Below, piece by piece: positions 17,544 to 28,031 of a DNA stretch of 64,000 nt; positions within the stretch are counted from its first letter, which is position 1; every line of letters starts with the position of its first letter. The translations under genes were made by a program, and so were the position numbers. The notes beneath the pieces are model-generated. The model was not told the origin of the DNA. It searched no databases and worked only from the letters and a program-made list of their open reading frames with translations. The DNA is taken from assembly GCF_900185715.1 (NCBI RefSeq), contig NZ_FYAS01000043.1, forward strand, positions 1-64,000, written 5' to 3'. The stretch is from Allobosea sp. CS1GBMeth4 (lineage in GTDB: Bacteria > Pseudomonadota > Alphaproteobacteria > Rhizobiales > Beijerinckiaceae).

Positions 17544-18037
17544 TTCGACTCCTCCGCCAGCGAGCGCTTGTAGCGCAGCACCGCCAGCGCAGCTTCGGCC
17601 GCGCCGCCGCCCTTGTCCATCTCGCTGCGGTTGGCGCGGGCCCAGGCCTGCGCCTCGTTCTCGACGGTCAGGATGCCGTTGCCGAGCGGCAGCGCGAAGG
17701 CGACCGAGAGGTCCATCAGCGCGCGCGAGCTCTCGCCGGCGACGATGTCGTAATGGCCGGTCTCGCCGCGGATGACGGTGCCGAGCGCGACCACGGCCTC
17801 ATAGGGATCGACCGCCTCGTCGGCGGCGCGCAGGCCGATGACGATGGCGGACGGGATCTCGAGCGCGCCCGGAACGGTCACGACGTCGACGCGGCAGCCG
17901 GCCTTCTCGAGCACGGCGGTCGCTCCGGCGAGCAGCTCGTCGGCGAGCGCATCGTAGAAGCGGGCCTCGACCACGAGCACCCGGGCATCGTCGAGCGGAA
18001 CGGCTGAGGCAACCGATGACTGCCGGGGTCCGGCCAT
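17540..18037 (-). CDS. ribH: 6,7-dimethyl-8-ribityllumazine synthase
   Basis: RibH condenses 5-amino-6-ribitylamino-uracil with dihydroxybutanone phosphate, the penultimate step of riboflavin synthesis, and assembles into pentamers or capsids. The 165-residue protein shows [48 protein letters not shown] and the [16 protein letters not shown] loop. ATG at 18037 follows AAGGAAG. A 176-base gap holding a nested palindrome separates it from ribE upstream. Confidence 0.96.
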   Translation of the reverse strand: MAGPRQSSVASAVPLDDARVLVVEARFYDALADELLAGATAVLEKAGCRVDVVTVPGALEIPSAIVIGLRAADEAVDPYEAVVALGTVIRGETGHYDIVAGESSRALMDLSVAFALPLGNGILTVENEAQAWARANRSEMDKGGGAAEAALAVLRYKRSLAEESK

Positions 18038-18086
18038 GATGTCTTCCTTATGCAACAGATGGTGCCAGCGAACATCCAGGCACCAA

Positions 18087-18196
18087 GCCCTCATCCGGAG
18101 GAGCTGTTTCGACAGAAACGGCGTCTCGAAGGATGCTCCAGTGCGCTCTGGAAGCATCCTTCGAGGCGCCGCTGCGCGGCTCCTCGGGACGAGGGC
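18087..18196. repeat. Nested palindromic repeat, family D, between ribE and ribH
   Basis: The element has outer arms GCCCTCATCC/GGACGAGGGC, intermediate arms GGAGGAGC/GGCTCCTC and an inner 17-base inverted repeat (CTCGAAGGATGCTCCAG and near complement, 18125–18165) around a 6-base loop. The whole 110 bases can fold on itself. No coding potential. It sits inside an otherwise tightly packed operon, where it could act as a message-stability hairpin. No second copy is present in the window. Confidence 0.75.
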
Positions 18197-18213
18197 TGAG
18201 CGTTTGGCCGGCT

Positions 18214-18861
18214 TTAGCCCCCCGGGCGCGCCTCCGCAAGCCGCGCGGCATAGCGCGCCATCAGATCGACCTCGACATGGACGCCGTCCCCCTTCCGGCG
18301 CTCGCCCCAGGTGGTGACGCTGAAGGAATGCGGGATCAGGAGCACGGTGAAGACGTCGTCCTCGACCGTGTTGACGGTCAGCGAGGTGCCGTCGAGGCAG
18401 ATCGAGCCCTTGGCGGCGATGAAGCGGGCGAGCCCCTGCGGCGCGCGGATATGGAAGCGCGCCGTCGCGCCCCAGGGTTCGTCGGGATCGGGCGCGATCT
18501 CGTCGATCCTCAGGATCGTGCCGACGCCGTCGACATGGCCGGTGACGAGATGGCCGCCGAGCTCGTCGCCCATCTTCAGCGAGCGCTCGAGATTGACCCG
18601 CGTCCCGGGCGCCCATTCGGCGACCCTGGTCTTCGCCAGAGTCTCGGCCGCGGTCTCGACCTGGAAGACGCAGCCCGGATGGCCGTCCTGCCGCGGGCCG
18701 AGCGCCGTCACGGTCAGGCAGACGCCGGCGCAGGCGATCGAGGCGCCGATCTCGATGCCGGACGCCTCCCAGGGGCAGGCGATGTCGAACTGCTTCAGGC
18801 TCGGGCCCTTGGTCTCGGCGCGGGTGACCGTGCCGATGGCGGTGACGATGCCGGTGAACAT
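18214..18861 (-). CDS. ribE: Riboflavin synthase alpha subunit
   Basis: This enzyme dismutates two lumazine molecules to riboflavin. The 215-residue protein begins [12 protein letters not shown] and consists of two lumazine-binding barrels; each contains the conserved [12 protein letters not shown] or [12 protein letters not shown] motif, and the linker has [11 protein letters not shown]. Its ATG overlaps the ribD stop (TGATG). It ends about 50 bases before the palindrome that precedes ribH. Confidence 0.96.
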   Translation of the reverse strand: MFTGIVTAIGTVTRAETKGPSLKQFDIACPWEASGIEIGASIACAGVCLTVTALGPRQDGHPGCVFQVETAAETLAKTRVAEWAPGTRVNLERSLKMGDELGGHLVTGHVDGVGTILRIDEIAPDPDEPWGATARFHIRAPQGLARFIAAKGSICLDGTSLTVNTVEDDVFTVLLIPHSFSVTTWGERRKGDGVHVEVDLMARYAARLAEARPGG

Positions 18862-19991
18862 CAGGCGATCCTCGTGAACACTTCGAAGCGGTCGCAGCCG
18901 ATCTGTCCGGCTTCGGTGACGGCGTAGATTTCGGGATCGGCGAGCAGCGCCGCAAGCCCCGGCCGGACGGCGACGACGCCCTCGCCGCCGAGCGGCTTCG
19001 GCGAGGTCGAGACCACGACCTCGTCGGCGAAGCCCTGCAAGGCCAGCTGCTCGCCCACGGTCGGGCCGCCTTCCGAGAAAATCCGGGTGATGCCGCGCGT
19101 CGCCAGCAGGCGCAGTGCCTCGCCGAGATCGAGATGGCCGGCGGCGGCGCGGGAGACGCGCATGACCTCGGCGCCCGCGGCGACCAGCCGCTCCTCGGCC
19201 GCGACCGGCGCGTCCTCGGCCGCGATGACCCAGAGCGGGACGCTCGCGGCGCCCTCGACCAGCTTCGCTGCAGGCGGCAGGCGCAGCGAGGAATCGAGCA
19301 CGACACGAACCGGCGAGCGGATTTCGAGCCCGGGCAGGCGTACGGTCAGCAGCGGGTCGTCGGCCAGGACGCTGCCGATGCCGAGCATGATCGCATCGTA
19401 GCTGGCGCGCAGCCGGTGCACCCACTCGCCCGATTCCCGGCAGGAGATGGCGAGGCGCGCGCCCCCTGCCCCGCCGGCGAAGCCGTCCGCCGTGCGCGCG
19501 ACCTTGAAGGTCACCATCGGCCGGCCCTGCGTCACCCGCAGGACATGGCCGCGATGGCTGCGCTGCGCCTGCTCCTCGAGCACGCCGGTGACGACCTCGA
19601 TGCCGGCCATGCGCAGCAGGGCATGGCCGAGGCCGGCGATCTGCGGGTTGGGATCGGTCATGGCCGAGACGACGCGACGGACGCCGGCCAGCACGGTGCG
19701 CTCGACGCAAGGCGTGCCGCCGCGCAGCGTCCGGTGCGAGCACGGCTCCAGCGTCACGTAGAGCGTCGCTCCGCTCGCGGCATCGCCGGCCTGGTCGAAA
19801 GCCATGGCCTCGCCATGCGGGCGCCCGCCGGGCTGCGTATAGCCCTCGCCGACGACGGCGGGGCCGCCGGGGCCGTCGCGCACGACCACGGCGCCGACGC
19901 TCGGATTGGGCCAGGTTTGGCCGAGCCCGCGCGCGCCGAGCTCCAGCGCCCGCGCCATGAAGGCGCGGTCGATCTCGTCCAGATCAGGCAT
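18861..19991 (-). CDS. ribD: Bifunctional riboflavin deaminase/reductase RibD
   Basis: The N-terminal domain (about 1–145) deaminates the pyrimidine and the C-terminal domain (about 150–370) reduces it. Deaminase motifs are GRPHGEAMA and the zinc ligands in [16 protein letters not shown]. The gap between the two cysteines is two residues longer than in the usual PCSHxGxTPPC. The reductase has [32 protein letters not shown] and [15 protein letters not shown] at 19991 overlaps the end of nrdR by 8 bases. Confidence 0.95.
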   Translation of the reverse strand: MPDLDEIDRAFMARALELGARGLGQTWPNPSVGAVVVRDGPGGPAVVGEGYTQPGGRPHGEAMAFDQAGDAASGATLYVTLEPCSHRTLRGGTPCVERTVLAGVRRVVSAMTDPNPQIAGLGHALLRMAGIEVVTGVLEEQAQRSHRGHVLRVTQGRPMVTFKVARTADGFAGGAGGARLAISCRESGEWVHRLRASYDAIMLGIGSVLADDPLLTVRLPGLEIRSPVRVVLDSSLRLPPAAKLVEGAASVPLWVIAAEDAPVAAEERLVAAGAEVMRVSRAAAGHLDLGEALRLLATRGITRIFSEGGPTVGEQLALQGFADEVVVSTSPKPLGGEGVVAVRPGLAALLADPEIYAVTEAGQIGCDRFEVFTRIA

Positions 19992-20481
19992 CGTCGCGGA
20001 CGGGTGCCGGCCTTGGATCGTCCTCGAGCTCGTCGCCGCCGAGCTGGCCGAGAAGCTCCTCGAAGTCGCGGGCCTCGCGGAAGTTCTTGTAGACCGAGGC
20101 GAAGCGGACATAGGCGACGTCGTCGAGCGATTTCAGCCCTTCCATCACCAGTTCGCCGATGGTCGAGCTCTGAACCTCGCCCTCGCCCGAACTCTCGAGC
20201 TGGCGGACGATGCCGTTGACCATGCGCTCGATCCGCTCCGGCGCGACCGGGCGCTTGCGCAGCGCGACCTCGATCGAGGTCTGCAGCTTGTCGCGGTCGA
20301 AGGCGGTGCGCCGGCCGGAGCGCTTGACCACGGTGAGCTCGCGCAGCTGCACACGCTCGAAGGTGGTGAAGCGGCCGCCGCAATCGGGACAGACGCGCCG
20401 GCGCCGGATCGAGGCGTGGTCGTCGGTCGGGCGCGAATCCTTCACCTGCGTGTCGAGGGAGCCGCAATAGGGACAGCGCAT
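19984..20481 (-). CDS. nrdR: Transcriptional repressor NrdR
   Basis: NrdR represses ribonucleotide reductase genes, sensing ATP/dATP through its ATP-cone. The 165-residue protein has the N-terminal zinc ribbon (MRCPYCG...[12 protein letters not shown]), a basic stretch RRRR, and the ATP-cone from about residue 49 ([29 protein letters not shown]). It is the first gene of the rib operon. A plus-strand hypothetical gene separates it from glyA, which precedes nrdR in many related genomes. Confidence 0.96.
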   Translation of the reverse strand: MRCPYCGSLDTQVKDSRPTDDHASIRRRRVCPDCGGRFTTFERVQLRELTVVKRSGRRTAFDRDKLQTSIEVALRKRPVAPERIERMVNGIVRQLESSGEGEVQSSTIGELVMEGLKSLDDVAYVRFASVYKNFREARDFEELLGQLGGDELEDDPRPAPVRDDA

Positions 20482-20730
20482 GCCGAGGCCTCGGGGTTGT
20501 CTTTCGGGACGATACCGCCCCGCCGCCCTTCATTGCCCCAGCCATGCCGTCGCAGGCCAGCGAAAAACGACCAGCCGGCGGCAAGGGACCAGGCGCGAGA
20601 TCGCCCGGCGCCGGACCCGCCGGATCGTGCATCCCGCAGAAAACCGTCGGGCGCGCCGCCTTCTCATGGCAAGCTGACGCCCATCGCATGCGCCTGCCCG
20701 CCCCATCGCCCGCCCAGAGGAGCTCCGCAG

Positions 20731-21681
20731 ATGTCCAACGACACTATCGGCGACGCCTTCGGCGGCCTGGTCGTCCTGGCCTTCGACCTGCTCGACAGCG
20801 AGATCGAAAGGTCGCCCGAACGCCTCGCCGAGATCCTGAAGAGCCCGGTCGTGCTGGCGACCGCCCAGAAGGGCCTGCTGAGCTTCGCGAACGCGAAACT
20901 CAAGAGCCAGACGACCCAGCTCTCGCAGGAGGACATCCAGAAGCTGCGCTCGATCGGCGACGACGTCCTGTCCAAGGCGGCCGACGAGTATTTCAAGCAG
21001 ATCAAGAAGTCGTCGGCCTACAAATCGCTCGAGAAGCAGGTCGACGCCTTCAAGGAGGCGGCCGGATCGTCGGCGCTCGGCGTCTGGGTCGATCACCACA
21101 AGGGCATCGTCTATGTCGTCGGCGCGGCGCTCGCGCTCGGCGCGGGCGCCGCGCTGTTCATCACCAAGCCGAACAACGGGGCGGTGACGCTCGGCCTGCA
21201 GCAGCTGGAGAAGCTGAAATTCGAGGTGGTCAAGCTCGGCGCACTGAAGCTCGGGGTCGGCGGCATCGTCTTCGACCCGACGGCGGAGCTGGTCGGCGCC
21301 AAATTGACCGGCAAGCTGAAATGGGAGCGGCTGAAGCTCGACCTCTCGCTGCAGGTGGTGACCCGGTCGGCGGCGATCGACAAGGTCGAGGGCGAGGTCA
21401 TGGTCCAGTACGGCTCGTTCGCGCTCACCGGCATCGTCAAGAAGGACGTGGCCAAGCCGACCGTCGATCTCAACCTCAAGCTGAGCGCGACCGAGGACCG
21501 CTTCAACGTCGCCGTCGCGGCGCAGGTCAAGGATGGTCAGTTCGGCGGCAGCGCCTCGGCCGGCTACAAGATCAGCAAGGGTCTCGATCTCAACGCCGAG
21601 CTCAGCCGGGCCAACCGGAGCGATGCGCCCGGCGGCCCGGAGAACCTGTTCATGATCAAGCTGACCGGAACGTTTCCTTGA
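20731..21681 (+). CDS. Hypothetical membrane-anchored protein
   Basis: The 316-residue protein is not recognised. The N-terminal half (about 1–125) is helical and charged, rich in Lys and Gln. A single hydrophobic segment follows at about 130–150 (VYVVGAALALGAGAALFI). The C-terminal half (about 155–316) looks like repeated amphipathic beta-strands (LKFEVVKLGALKLGVGG, LKWERLKLDLSLQVVT, FGGSASAGYKISKGLDL), as in a beta-barrel or lipid-binding beta-domain. ATG at 20731 has AGAGGAG upstream. It lies opposite to its flanking operons, between nrdR and glyA. Confidence 0.75.
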   Translation: MSNDTIGDAFGGLVVLAFDLLDSEIERSPERLAEILKSPVVLATAQKGLLSFANAKLKSQTTQLSQEDIQKLRSIGDDVLSKAADEYFKQIKKSSAYKSLEKQVDAFKEAAGSSALGVWVDHHKGIVYVVGAALALGAGAALFITKPNNGAVTLGLQQLEKLKFEVVKLGALKLGVGGIVFDPTAELVGAKLTGKLKWERLKLDLSLQVVTRSAAIDKVEGEVMVQYGSFALTGIVKKDVAKPTVDLNLKLSATEDRFNVAVAAQVKDGQFGGSASAGYKISKGLDLNAELSRANRSDAPGGPENLFMIKLTGTFP

Positions 21682-21722
21682 GAGGCTGCCGAGGGCGCCG
21701 CTACCAGCCGAGGGACCTCACC

Positions 21723-21859
21723 GTCATTCCGGGGCGGCGCGTCAGCGCCGAGCCCGGAACCCAGAACCGCAGGTCCCGGCAGGTCGAGGCGATGCCTCTT
21801 CGATCATCGGCGTCGGTTCTGGATTCCGGGCTCAGCCCTGCGGGCTGCCCCGGACTGAC
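21723..21859. repeat. Palindromic mosaic repeat, family C (short form)
   Basis: Ends are GTCATTCCGGGGC and GCCCCGGACTGAC, with inner arms GAGCCCGGAACCCAGAACC and GGTTCTGGATTCCGGGCTC. These arms match the outer parts of the longer elements at 45434 and 47961, but the central cloverleaf portion is replaced by a different short insert. It lies between the convergent ends of the hypothetical gene and glyA. Confidence 0.75.
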
Positions 21860-21905
21860 GCAGGAGGTTCCGTGCCGACTCGCAATGCGACGATCAGCAG
21901 GCGCT

Positions 21906-23204
<1,299 letters not shown>

Positions 23205-23324
23205 GTCCGGCTCCTGAAGAATGCGGCGGCCGATCGCGGCCGGGCCCCGTGCGCGGTCCCTATCACGCGATGTTGGGCCGTCCAAGCGCTAGATGGACGC
23301 GGGGACCGCTCCGCGGCCGCGCGC

Positions 23325-23759
23325 CTACTGCGCTCCCCTGCGCGCGACCGACGGGCGATAGGCGAGCCGTCGTCCCGGGGCCGCCTGCATCAGCTTGCGG
23401 AAGGTCGGGCATTCCAGGTGGCTCGGGGCCGGGCAGTCGGCGACGTGGCGCAGAATGTCCCGCAGCGTCCGCAATTCGGCGATCTGCCGCTGCAGCTCGT
23501 CGGCCCGGACGCGCAGCTGGTCGCGCGGGATGGCGGGCTTGCCGTCCCGCCCGAACATGCCGGCGATCTCCTCCAGCGAGAAGCCCGCCGCCTTGCCCAT
23601 GGCGATCAGCGACAGCTTCATTAGGACGTCGGCCTCGAATTGCCGCCGCAGGCCGTGCCGCCCGAGCGAGGCGATCAGCCCGATCTCCTCGTAATAGCGC
23701 AGGGTCGACGGCGCCACGCCCGAACGCTCGGCGACCTCCCCGATATCCAGAACAACCAT
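23325..23759 (-). CDS. SoxR-like MerR-family regulator lacking the 2Fe-2S cysteine cluster
   Basis: The 144-residue protein resembles SoxR in the DNA-binding domain (IGEVAERSGVAPSTLRYYEEIGLI, LRRQFEADVLMKLSLIAMGKAAGFSLEEIAGMFG) and the long dimer helix. The SoxR cluster motif CX2CXCX5C is missing. Instead there are two cysteines seven residues apart (DCPAPSHLECP). It therefore probably senses something other than an Fe-S redox change, perhaps by thiol chemistry. ATG at 23759 directly abuts a SoxR-box-like promoter that reads toward the divergent MFS gene. Confidence 0.87.
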   Translation of the reverse strand: MVVLDIGEVAERSGVAPSTLRYYEEIGLIASLGRHGLRRQFEADVLMKLSLIAMGKAAGFSLEEIAGMFGRDGKPAIPRDQLRVRADELQRQIAELRTLRDILRHVADCPAPSHLECPTFRKLMQAAPGRRLAYRPSVARRGAQ

Positions 23760-23761
23760 GC

Positions 23762-23792
23762 TTGACCTCAAGTCGACTTGAATTCGTACACT
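23762..23792 (+). promoter_or_regulatory. MerR-type promoter/operator (SoxR-box-like) for the MFS gene
   Basis: A -35 TTGACC (23762–23767) and -10 TACACT (23787–23792) are separated by 19 bases, the over-long spacer typical of MerR-activated promoters. The spacer contains the perfect palindrome TCAAGTCGACTTGA. The E. coli soxS operator has CCTCAAGTTAACTTGAGG, so the half-sites match. The divergent regulator starts 3 bases away, implying autoregulation. The MFS start codon lies 36 bases past the -10. Confidence 0.88.
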
Positions 23793-23827
23793 CTGCCGGA
23801 CTGCTCGTTTCGGCAAGAGGAATATTC

Positions 23828-25036
23828 ATGGAAGCCGTTATCACCACACGAGAAATTCCGCTCTGGCAGGATCGGCGCGCCATCGCCCTGCTGATGGCGG
23901 CGTCGCTCACCACCATGGCGAACGCGACGATCGCGCCGGCGCTGCCCGGGCTGGAGCGCCTCTTCGCCGGCGATCCCGACGCCGCGCTGCTGACCCGCCT
24001 TCTGGTGCCGGCGCCCTCGCTCAGCGTCGCGGTCTGCGCCCCGCTCGCCGGCATCGCGGCCGACCGGATCGGCAGGCGCAGGATGCTCCTCCTCGGCGTG
24101 ATCCTGTTCGTGATCTCAGGCTGCGCCGGGCTCGTCCTGCCCGATCTGCCCACGATCTTCCTGAGCCGGCTCGTCCTCGGCGTCGCCGTCGCCCTGATCA
24201 TGACCGCGCAGACGGCGCTGATCGGTGACTATTTCAGCGGCGAGGACCGGAACATGCTGACCGGGCTGCAGATCTCGGCGCGCAATCTCGGCGGCCTGGT
24301 CTTCATCCTTTGCGCCGGCTGGCTCGCGACGCTGTCGCCGCGCCTGCCCTTCGCCATCTACGGCCTCGCCGCCGCCTTCCTGCCGCTGATGTGGCTGGTC
24401 GTCGTCGACCCGCCGCGCCAGCTGCCCGCCGCCGGTGCGCGATCGGCCGGCGCAAGCGACGGCCACCGCCCCTGGCGGCTCGGGCTCGCCCTGCTGGTGC
24501 TGCTGCAGGGCGCGACCAACATGATCTTCTTCGTCATGCCCACGCAGCTCGCCTTCTTCTTCGCGGCGACCGGCCGTGACAGCGCGATCATGACCGGCTC
24601 GGCACTGGGCGTGCTGATGCTCACCGGCGGCGCCTTCGCCCTGCTCTATCCGCGCATCCGGCGCGCCGCCGGCGATGCCGGGATCTTCGCGCTGGGCTAC
24701 GGTGCCATGGCGCTGGGCTTCCTGCTGCTCATGCCCGCCTCGGCGGCCCTGCCGACCTTCGCCGCGGTGGCGGCGATCGGCGCCGGCTACGCCCTGGTCT
24801 CGCCGAGCTTCGTGGCGCTGGCGCTCGACCTGGCCCCGGGGCCAAGACGTGGCCTCGCCGGCGGAATCCTGACCGCCTCGATCTTCATCGGCCAGTTCTG
24901 CTCGCCGCTCGTCAGCACGCCGCTGATCGGTGCGCACGGCTATGGCGGCCTCTTCGGCGGGACGGCGGCGCTGCTCGCGGCGATGAGCGTCGCGGCCCTG
25001 TCGGCAGTCGGCATCACGCGGCTCCGCCGGCGGTAG
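23828..25036 (+). CDS. MFS efflux transporter under SoxR-like control
   Basis: The 402-residue protein has about twelve hydrophobic helices. The loop 2–3 motif is [17 protein letters not shown] and helix 5 contains the exporter-like [25 protein letters not shown]. It resembles drug-efflux MFS proteins of the DHA group. ATG at 23828 follows AAGAGGAA. The MerR-type promoter just upstream suggests induction by the ligand or redox agent sensed by the divergent regulator. Substrate not known. Confidence 0.9.
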   Translation: MEAVITTREIPLWQDRRAIALLMAASLTTMANATIAPALPGLERLFAGDPDAALLTRLLVPAPSLSVAVCAPLAGIAADRIGRRRMLLLGVILFVISGCAGLVLPDLPTIFLSRLVLGVAVALIMTAQTALIGDYFSGEDRNMLTGLQISARNLGGLVFILCAGWLATLSPRLPFAIYGLAAAFLPLMWLVVVDPPRQLPAAGARSAGASDGHRPWRLGLALLVLLQGATNMIFFVMPTQLAFFFAATGRDSAIMTGSALGVLMLTGGAFALLYPRIRRAAGDAGIFALGYGAMALGFLLLMPASAALPTFAAVAAIGAGYALVSPSFVALALDLAPGPRRGLAGGILTASIFIGQFCSPLVSTPLIGAHGYGGLFGGTAALLAAMSVAALSAVGITRLRRR

Positions 25037-25187
25037 CGGGACGAAATGGCATGCGTTCGCCGTTCCACTCTGCTCTATTCGGCCTGAACTGGCCGACTCG
25101 CCGTGCGAGACGCAGGCATCGGCTGCAATCGAAACGACATCGAGGTGTCGCGGCAAACCGGTGACGGGACCGGCGGAAGGAGGCGAC

Positions 25188-26429
25188 GTGGCGCAGCAGA
25201 CGGACGAGAGCGAGGCTCACCACCCGGATTGGCCACCCAAGCGCCGCTCACCGCTGCACGCCTTCTTCGGGAGCGGCGCAGCAGCCGGCGTGCTGCTCGT
25301 CCTCGCCGCGGCCGCCGCGCTGGTCATCGCCAATTCGGCCCTCGGCCCCGCTTATTTCAAGGTTCTGGAGAGCAAGCTCGCCGGGCTCTCGGTGCTGCAC
25401 TGGATCAACGACGCGCTGATGGCGCTGTTCTTCCTGCTCGTCGGGCTCGAGATCAAGCGCGAGTTCATCGAGGGCCAGCTCGCGAGCTGGGGCCGGCGCG
25501 CCCTGCCGGCGCTGGCCGCCCTCGGCGGGATGATCGTGCCTGCGGCGATCTATGCCACGCTCGCCCGCGGCGACGCCGAGGCGCTGCGCGGCTGGGCGAT
25601 CCCGGCCGCGACCGACATCGCCTTCGCCCTCGGGGTGCTCGCGATACTGGGGCCGCGCGTGCCGATCTCGCTCAAGATCTTCCTGACCGCGCTCGCCATT
25701 CTCGACGATCTCGGCGCCATCCTGATCATCGCCCTGTTCTATTCCGGCGAGCTCTCGCTGCCGATGCTGGCCGGCGCCGCCGCCTGCCTCGCCGTGCTGA
25801 TCGCGCTCAACCTGCGCGATGTGCGCGCCCTGCCGCTCTATCTCGCCATCGGCGCCGTGCTCTGGTTCTTCGTGCTGAAATCGGGCGTCCACGCCACGCT
25901 GGCCGGGGTCGCGCTGGCGCTGACCATTCCGCTCGCCGGCCGGGGGACGGAGAGCGACGAGCCCGAGCATTCGCCGCTCCATACGCTGGAGCACCGGCTG
26001 CATCCCTGGTCGTCCTATCTGATCGTGCCGGTCTTCGGCTTCGCCAATGCCGGCGTCTCGGTCGCCGGGATGTCGCCCTCGCTGCTGCTGACGCCGGTGC
26101 CGCTCGGCATCGTGCTCGGACTCTTCCTCGGCAAGCAGATCGGCGTCTTCGGCTTCGCCTGGCTCGCGGTCCGGCTCGAGCTCGGCGTCATGCCGGCGAA
26201 GGCGAGCTGGCTGCAGGTCTACGGCGTCTCGCTGCTCTGCGGCATCGGCTTCACCATGAGCCTGTTCATCGGCGCGCTCGCCTTCGCCGGCAACGCCGCC
26301 CTCAACGACGCCACAAAGATCGGCGTCCTGGCCGGCTCGCTGCTGTCGGCGGCGGCGGGCTATCTCGTCCTGTCGCTGGCGAAGAGCAGGCAGGGATCGC
26401 CGCGGGCGCCGTCGACCGGGGCGCGCTGA
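25188..26429 (+). CDS. nhaA: Na+/H+ antiporter NhaA
   Basis: NhaA exports sodium in exchange for protons at alkaline pH. The 413-residue protein carries the family hallmarks: [31 protein letters not shown] with the buried Asp, and [18 protein letters not shown] with the paired aspartates that bind ions. [16 protein letters not shown] is near the C-terminus. The GTG at 25188 is chosen because AAGGAGGCGAC precedes it; an earlier in-frame GTG at 25161 has no such site. Confidence 0.95.
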   Translation: MAQQTDESEAHHPDWPPKRRSPLHAFFGSGAAAGVLLVLAAAAALVIANSALGPAYFKVLESKLAGLSVLHWINDALMALFFLLVGLEIKREFIEGQLASWGRRALPALAALGGMIVPAAIYATLARGDAEALRGWAIPAATDIAFALGVLAILGPRVPISLKIFLTALAILDDLGAILIIALFYSGELSLPMLAGAAACLAVLIALNLRDVRALPLYLAIGAVLWFFVLKSGVHATLAGVALALTIPLAGRGTESDEPEHSPLHTLEHRLHPWSSYLIVPVFGFANAGVSVAGMSPSLLLTPVPLGIVLGLFLGKQIGVFGFAWLAVRLELGVMPAKASWLQVYGVSLLCGIGFTMSLFIGALAFAGNAALNDATKIGVLAGSLLSAAAGYLVLSLAKSRQGSPRAPSTGAR

Positions 26430-26457
26430 GCGACCGGGGCGGCTCCAAACGAAACGA

Positions 26458-26475
26458 CCCGCCGTCTCCGGCGGG
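26458..26475. terminator. GC hairpin between convergent nhaA and L,D-transpeptidase genes
   Basis: CCCGCCG-tctc-CGGCGGG is a 7-bp perfect stem located between the two stop codons (26429 and 26504). No strong T-run is present (TCGTTTCGTTT on the minus side), so it is a weak or bidirectional terminator candidate. Confidence 0.5.
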
Positions 26476-26503
26476 CCGCATGTCGCCGGTCCGGCGAAAG
26501 CGC

Positions 26504-27745
26504 TCAGATGTCCTGGTCGCCCTGCAAAGCGGCGACGGCCGAGGCGCCGAGGCCGTCCTTGTTGTAGATGTCCTCGCGGAACTGGACGCCGCCATCGGGC
26601 GTCGCCCAGGCGGTGATGTAGACCCAGTAGCACGGCACCGGATTGGCGATGCGGGCGTTGACGCGCTCGCCCGAGGCGATCACCTCGTCGATCCTGGCGC
26701 GGTCCCAGCCGGGCGTCTCCTTGAGCAGGAAGGCGATGTAGTCGCGCACGTTCTGGACGCGGATGCAGCCCGAGGAGACGAAGCGGTAATCGTCGCCGAA
26801 GATGCCCTTCGACGGCGTGTCGTGCATGTAGACGCCATGCGGGCTCGGGATGTTGATGCGGACGAAGCCGAGCGAGTTGAACTCGCCGCCCGGATCCTGG
26901 CGGAAGGTGTAGCGGGTCGCCTCGTCGGAACGCCAGTTGACCCGCTCCGGCGGGATCTCGCCGTTGGGACCGATGATGCGGATCTTGTTCTCGGTCAGGT
27001 AGTTCGGCTCCTTCTGCATCTTCGGGATCAGATCCTTGCGGATGATCGAAGCCGGAACCGTCCAGGTCGGGTTGAAATTGACCTCGGGGATCTTGGTCTG
27101 CAGCAGCGGCGACTGGCGGTCGATCTTGCCGACGCCGGCCGCATGGCGGGTCGCGACATGGCCGTTCTCGACCGTCTCGACCGCGGCCGCCGGGATGTTC
27201 GCCACGACATAGCGGTTGCCGAGATTGCCCGACCAGGTGCGCAGGCGCACGATATTGGTCTCGAGCTGGCGGATGCGCCGGTCGACAGGCACGTTGAGCG
27301 CGGCGAGCGTGGCGCGGTTGATGCTGCCGGTGGTCGACAGGCCCATGCGCGCCTGGAAGCGGCGCACGCCGGCCTCGACATAGGAATCGTAGATGTTGCT
27401 GTCGCCGGCGGACGCTTCGAGATCGCCGGTGACGATCAGCCGCTGGCGCAGCGCGACGACGCTCGGCCCGCGCGAGCCGACGGCGAGCCGCTCGCTGACC
27501 TGCAGGCTCGGCCAGCCGCCGCGCGCGGCCAGCGCCCGATAGGTCTCGACCGCCTGCTCGGTCGCGGCCAGGGCGGCGGGCGACAGCATCGGCGTCGAGG
27601 AGCGCGCGACCGCATTGCGCGAGCCGGCATCATAGCTCTGGCGCCACTCGGCCTGCTGGGCGAAAGCCGGCAGGCTCACACCGGCGGCAGCAGTCGAGAG
27701 CATGGCCAGAACCGTCTCGCGGCGGGTCAGGCGGATATTCGGCAT
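26504..27745 (-). CDS. L,D-transpeptidase (YcbB-like, exported)
   Basis: The 413-residue protein starts with a Sec/Tat-like signal (LTRRETVLAMLSTAAAGVSLPAFAQ). A peptidoglycan-binding-like helical region follows (about 110–155, VEAGVRRFQARMGLSTTGSINRATLAALN). The YkuD catalytic domain has YMHDTPSKGIFGDDYRFVSSGCIRVQN with the nucleophile Cys and upstream His. Such enzymes form 3-3 peptidoglycan cross-links or attach proteins to the wall. It lies downstream of ldtR on the same strand; in Liberibacter and Sinorhizobium LdtR regulates an L,D-transpeptidase gene. Confidence 0.93.
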   Translation of the reverse strand: MPNIRLTRRETVLAMLSTAAAGVSLPAFAQQAEWRQSYDAGSRNAVARSSTPMLSPAALAATEQAVETYRALAARGGWPSLQVSERLAVGSRGPSVVALRQRLIVTGDLEASAGDSNIYDSYVEAGVRRFQARMGLSTTGSINRATLAALNVPVDRRIRQLETNIVRLRTWSGNLGNRYVVANIPAAAVETVENGHVATRHAAGVGKIDRQSPLLQTKIPEVNFNPTWTVPASIIRKDLIPKMQKEPNYLTENKIRIIGPNGEIPPERVNWRSDEATRYTFRQDPGGEFNSLGFVRINIPSPHGVYMHDTPSKGIFGDDYRFVSSGCIRVQNVRDYIAFLLKETPGWDRARIDEVIASGERVNARIANPVPCYWVYITAWATPDGGVQFREDIYNKDGLGASAVAALQGDQDI

Positions 27746-28010
27746 TGATCGTACCCCTTGGACGTCCAACATGATCCGGAACGGGACGCGACCCGCCCCT
27801 TCGGCCGGGCATCCGCCACGGCCGGTCGCTGGGGACGATCCCTTACCACAGTTAACACCGTATGATGAGCGCGGCATTTTTGGGGCGGAGGCACCGCGCG
27901 CTCACGCGGGTTTGATCGCTGCGGCCGAAGGCAAACCACTGTTGCCGGAAAGAAACAGGCGCACGCGCCCCGGCCGGGAGCCGAAGCGCGCTGCGGGAGA
28001 TCCGGTGGAA

Positions 28011-28027
28011 CGGGCCGAAACGGCCCG
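28011..28027. terminator. Hairpin just after ldtR
   Basis: CGGGCCG-aaa-CGGCCCG, a perfect 7-bp stem, starts 4 bases past the ldtR stop on the minus strand. There is little T-run, so termination may be partial. The remaining 265 bases up to the transpeptidase start hold no other gene that I can see and presumably its promoter and leader. Confidence 0.5.
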
Positions 28028-28031
28028 CCCT

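Noticed and set aside
18038-18213. FMN riboswitch in front of ribH.
   Set aside because: The gap is explained by a nested palindromic repeat, and I could not find the conserved multi-helix RFN pattern.
23205-23324. Glycine riboswitch upstream of glyA.
   Set aside because: Only 120 bases are available and no tandem aptamer-like conserved segments are visible.
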